From NCBI GenBank assembly GCA_947470005.1, contig CANISA010000071.1, positions 1-7,617 on the forward strand: a stretch of DNA of 7,617 nt. Direction: 5' to 3'. How positions within the stretch are numbered: the stretch's first letter is position 1; every line of letters begins with the position of its first letter. This DNA is from Legionellaceae bacterium (GTDB lineage Bacteria; Pseudomonadota; Gammaproteobacteria; Legionellales; Legionellaceae). Positions 6,022 through 7,617 of the stretch are shown in pieces. The notes beneath the pieces were generated by a model. That model saw nothing but the letters and a program-made list of their open reading frames with translations. It was not told the origin of the DNA and made no database searches. Position numbers and translations under genes: made by a program.

Positions 6022-7617
6022 AATGCCGCCTTATCCCTTGTTTGCCGTGTCTTGCTGTGTTTATTCTTGCTCGCCATCTTAATGGACTTTTTGATCGCAA
6101 CAACACCGGGACTAAACACCCTGATAGTCATCGCCAACGAGCTTTTACCGGGTCAATTAACCACGGAAGGCTTAAGCGGGCGCCTCTTGGATCACGCTTC
6201 ATTTAAGCGCTTAAGCTACACCGACAAACAGGTGAAATTACTCTTAACGCAAGGAACAATCTCATCGCGAGGGTCCATGGGGACAGACTCGGTTAGTTTT
6301 GATGCCGCCAGCATGACCCTGAATGGAATCCCGCTCGGTCAATTAAACGGCACCATCAACAAACAACTCAACGTGAATGCAACACTCCGTTGGCGTGACA
6401 CCGCATGGAAAATTGACCCGACGCACCTGCTGAAAAGTCCATCAGGAACAATAACCATTCAAGGCGTGTGGCCTGATGTGGCCCTGATCGCCGAAGCACG
6501 TCTCTCCTCCCCAGAAAACACGCGCATCAATGCGCACGCAACCCTCCATGCAGATGCCATTGAGGGCGCGCTCACCGTGGATGTTCCATCGATAGACTTT
6601 TTCAAAGCATTCAACGACCTCAACGAGCGCGTGCAAGCCCAAGGGCAGTTGCATGCCACACTGACCGTGAAAGGCACGCTACAAAAGCCCGAATTAACCG
6701 GTAAGCTCAGCTTAACAAAAGGTCAGCTCACGCTTCCTGATGCAGCACTTACATTAAGCCCCATCGAAGCCACGCTGGAAAGTCAGGACAAACACTGGCA
6801 GGCAAACGGCGTCCTCACCCATGGAGCAAAAACATTAACGCTCACCGGCCAAGGAGAATTTGCGCCGTTACTCTCCGGCGCGCTCACGTTACACGGGGAA
6901 AACATTGACGTCATCAATACCCCAGAATACGTCATTCAAGCCTCACCGGATCTCACCTTCACGTTCAAGCCTGGTTCGTACGGCTTGACAGGCAAGATAG
7001 TCATACCACAGGCAAGCATAAAGCCCATGACATTCAGCGACACCATCAACCTAACCGACGACGCCGTATTTGTAAGCACCGAACACGAGCGCCCCTCGAT
7101 GAACCTCACAACGAATGTCGACCTCACCATGGGTGAGGCCGTAGCCCTTGACGTAAAAGGGCTGCATGGTTTGTTGAATGGCTCAATCCACCTGACGCAG
7201 CAACCCAAACAACCCGTGACTGCCACGGGCGTATTAACGCTGCGCGACGGACGTTACCAGGCCTATGGCCAGCACTTGCTGATCAAAGACAGTGAATTGG
7301 TTTTCACAGGACCCAACATAGACAACCCAACCATTCATATTCGCGCGGTGCGGCATGTGGATCAATCCACCGCCGCCAAGACAGGTTCAAGCCAACTGTT
7401 TGATTTTAAATCTGAAAACCTACAAAACATCGCCTATGGAAATAATGTTAACGTCGGCATCGACCTCCGTGGCCGTCTTAAAACACCCAAAGTCACGTTA
7501 TTTTCAACCCCTCCCACCCTGTCACAAGCCGACATTTTATCCATGCTTCTGCTAGGAAAACCGGTCAATCAAGCCAGCAAGTCCGGGGGGCAGCTTTTAG
7601 TCTCTGCCATTTCAGCC
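6019..7617 (+). CDS. tamB: TamB-like inner-membrane-anchored protein (DUF490), unusually compact, 3' end outside window
   Basis: TamB is the inner-membrane-anchored, periplasm-spanning partner of TamA, an AsmA-like groove protein implicated in barrel assembly and phospholipid transport. The frame from 6019 is open for 533 codons to the edge. The N-terminus has one membrane helix (about 4-26) and then a TamB-like entry (NELLPGQLTTEGLSGRLL, 43-60). The end has the conserved DUF490 region: VLTLRDGRYQAYGQHLLIKD (405-424), LVFTGPNIDNPTIHIRAVR (427-445), then VGIDLRGRLKTPKVTLFSTP (479-498) and LSMLLLGKP (507-515). In between lie only about 330 residues of alternating beta repeats. In E. coli TamB (1259 residues) the equivalent C-terminal motifs occur roughly 600 residues later, so this copy should total only about 620-650. 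The start ATG shares its A with the tamA stop (TGATG). A weak GGGG at 6004-6007 is the only ribosome site. The assignment rests on the C-terminal motifs and the partner gene. Confidence 0.88.
   Translation, partial: MNAALSLVCRVLLCLFLLAILMDFLIATTPGLNTLIVIANELLPGQLTTEGLSGRLLDHASFKRLSYTDKQVKLLLTQGTISSRGSMGTDSVSFDAASMTLNGIPLGQLNGTINKQLNVNATLRWRDTAWKIDPTHLLKSPSGTITIQGVWPDVALIAEARLSSPENTRINAHATLHADAIEGALTVDVPSIDFFKAFNDLNERVQAQGQLHATLTVKGTLQKPELTGKLSLTKGQLTLPDAALTLSPIEATLESQDKHWQANGVLTHGAKTLTLTGQGEFAPLLSGALTLHGENIDVINTPEYVIQASPDLTFTFKPGSYGLTGKIVIPQASIKPMTFSDTINLTDDAVFVSTEHERPSMNLTTNVDLTMGEAVALDVKGLHGLLNGSIHLTQQPKQPVTATGVLTLRDGRYQAYGQHLLIKDSELVFTGPNIDNPTIHIRAVRHVDQSTAAKTGSSQLFDFKSENLQNIAYGNNVNVGIDLRGRLKTPKVTLFSTPPTLSQADILSMLLLGKPVNQASKSGGQLLVSAISA

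Noticed and set aside
6442..7226. Minus-strand open frames of 70-96 codons opposite tamB
   Set aside because: tamB is open throughout with family motifs. These antisense frames have no start signals and read as low-conservation cysteine/arginine-rich shadows.
6019..7617. A frameshifted or deleted tamB pseudogene as the explanation for its short length
   Set aside because: The frame is continuous for all 533 codons with anchor and C-terminal motifs in order and no in-frame stop, which fits a compact functional protein better than decay.

Overview
The window looks like ordinary chromosome from a gammaproteobacterium. The evidence is a PilA-type class IVa pilin, a full-length MutS very close to the Escherichia coli architecture, a BolA with the E. 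coli-like C-terminal tail, and a TamA/TamB pair. Base composition is close to balanced by eye. A Legionellales-like or related lineage is possible, but I cannot fix the genus from sequence alone. I see no transposase, integrase, tRNA, rRNA, CRISPR array or phage gene.

Layout. Bases 1-212 (minus strand) hold the N-terminal 70 codons of a type IV major pilin that runs off the left edge. Bases 258-1244 (minus) encode TrhO, a rhodanese-fold tRNA U34 hydroxylase. Bases 1245-1373 are a divergent control region. It contains a convincing sigma70-type promoter for the rightward genes, a perfect 14-bp dyad on its -10 element, a plausible leftward promoter for trhO, and two identical 12-bp near-palindromic boxes, one in the spacer of the trhO promoter and one over the trhO ribosome-binding site. 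Rightward follow bolA (1374-1685), mutS (1758-4313), tamA (4310-6019) and tamB (from 6019, open at the right edge). No intergenic stretch exceeds 300 bases.

How the genes relate. The leftward genes serve tRNA wobble modification and surface piliation. The rightward genes are a probable operon: bolA and mutS are 72 bp apart with no terminator visible, mutS and tamA overlap by 4 bp (ATGA), and tamA and tamB overlap by 1 bp (TGATG). TamA is an Omp85-family outer-membrane barrel and TamB its inner-membrane-anchored periplasmic partner, so that pairing is expected. Coupling them to the mismatch-repair gene mutS is not an obvious functional grouping.

I found no clearly undescribed system. The points that deserve a second look are the repeat-rich divergent promoter, the mutS-tamA-tamB coupling, a TamB that appears about half the usual length, a TamA lacking the canonical (V/I)RG(F/Y) barrel-loop motif, and a MutS lacking the usual clamp-binding peptide.
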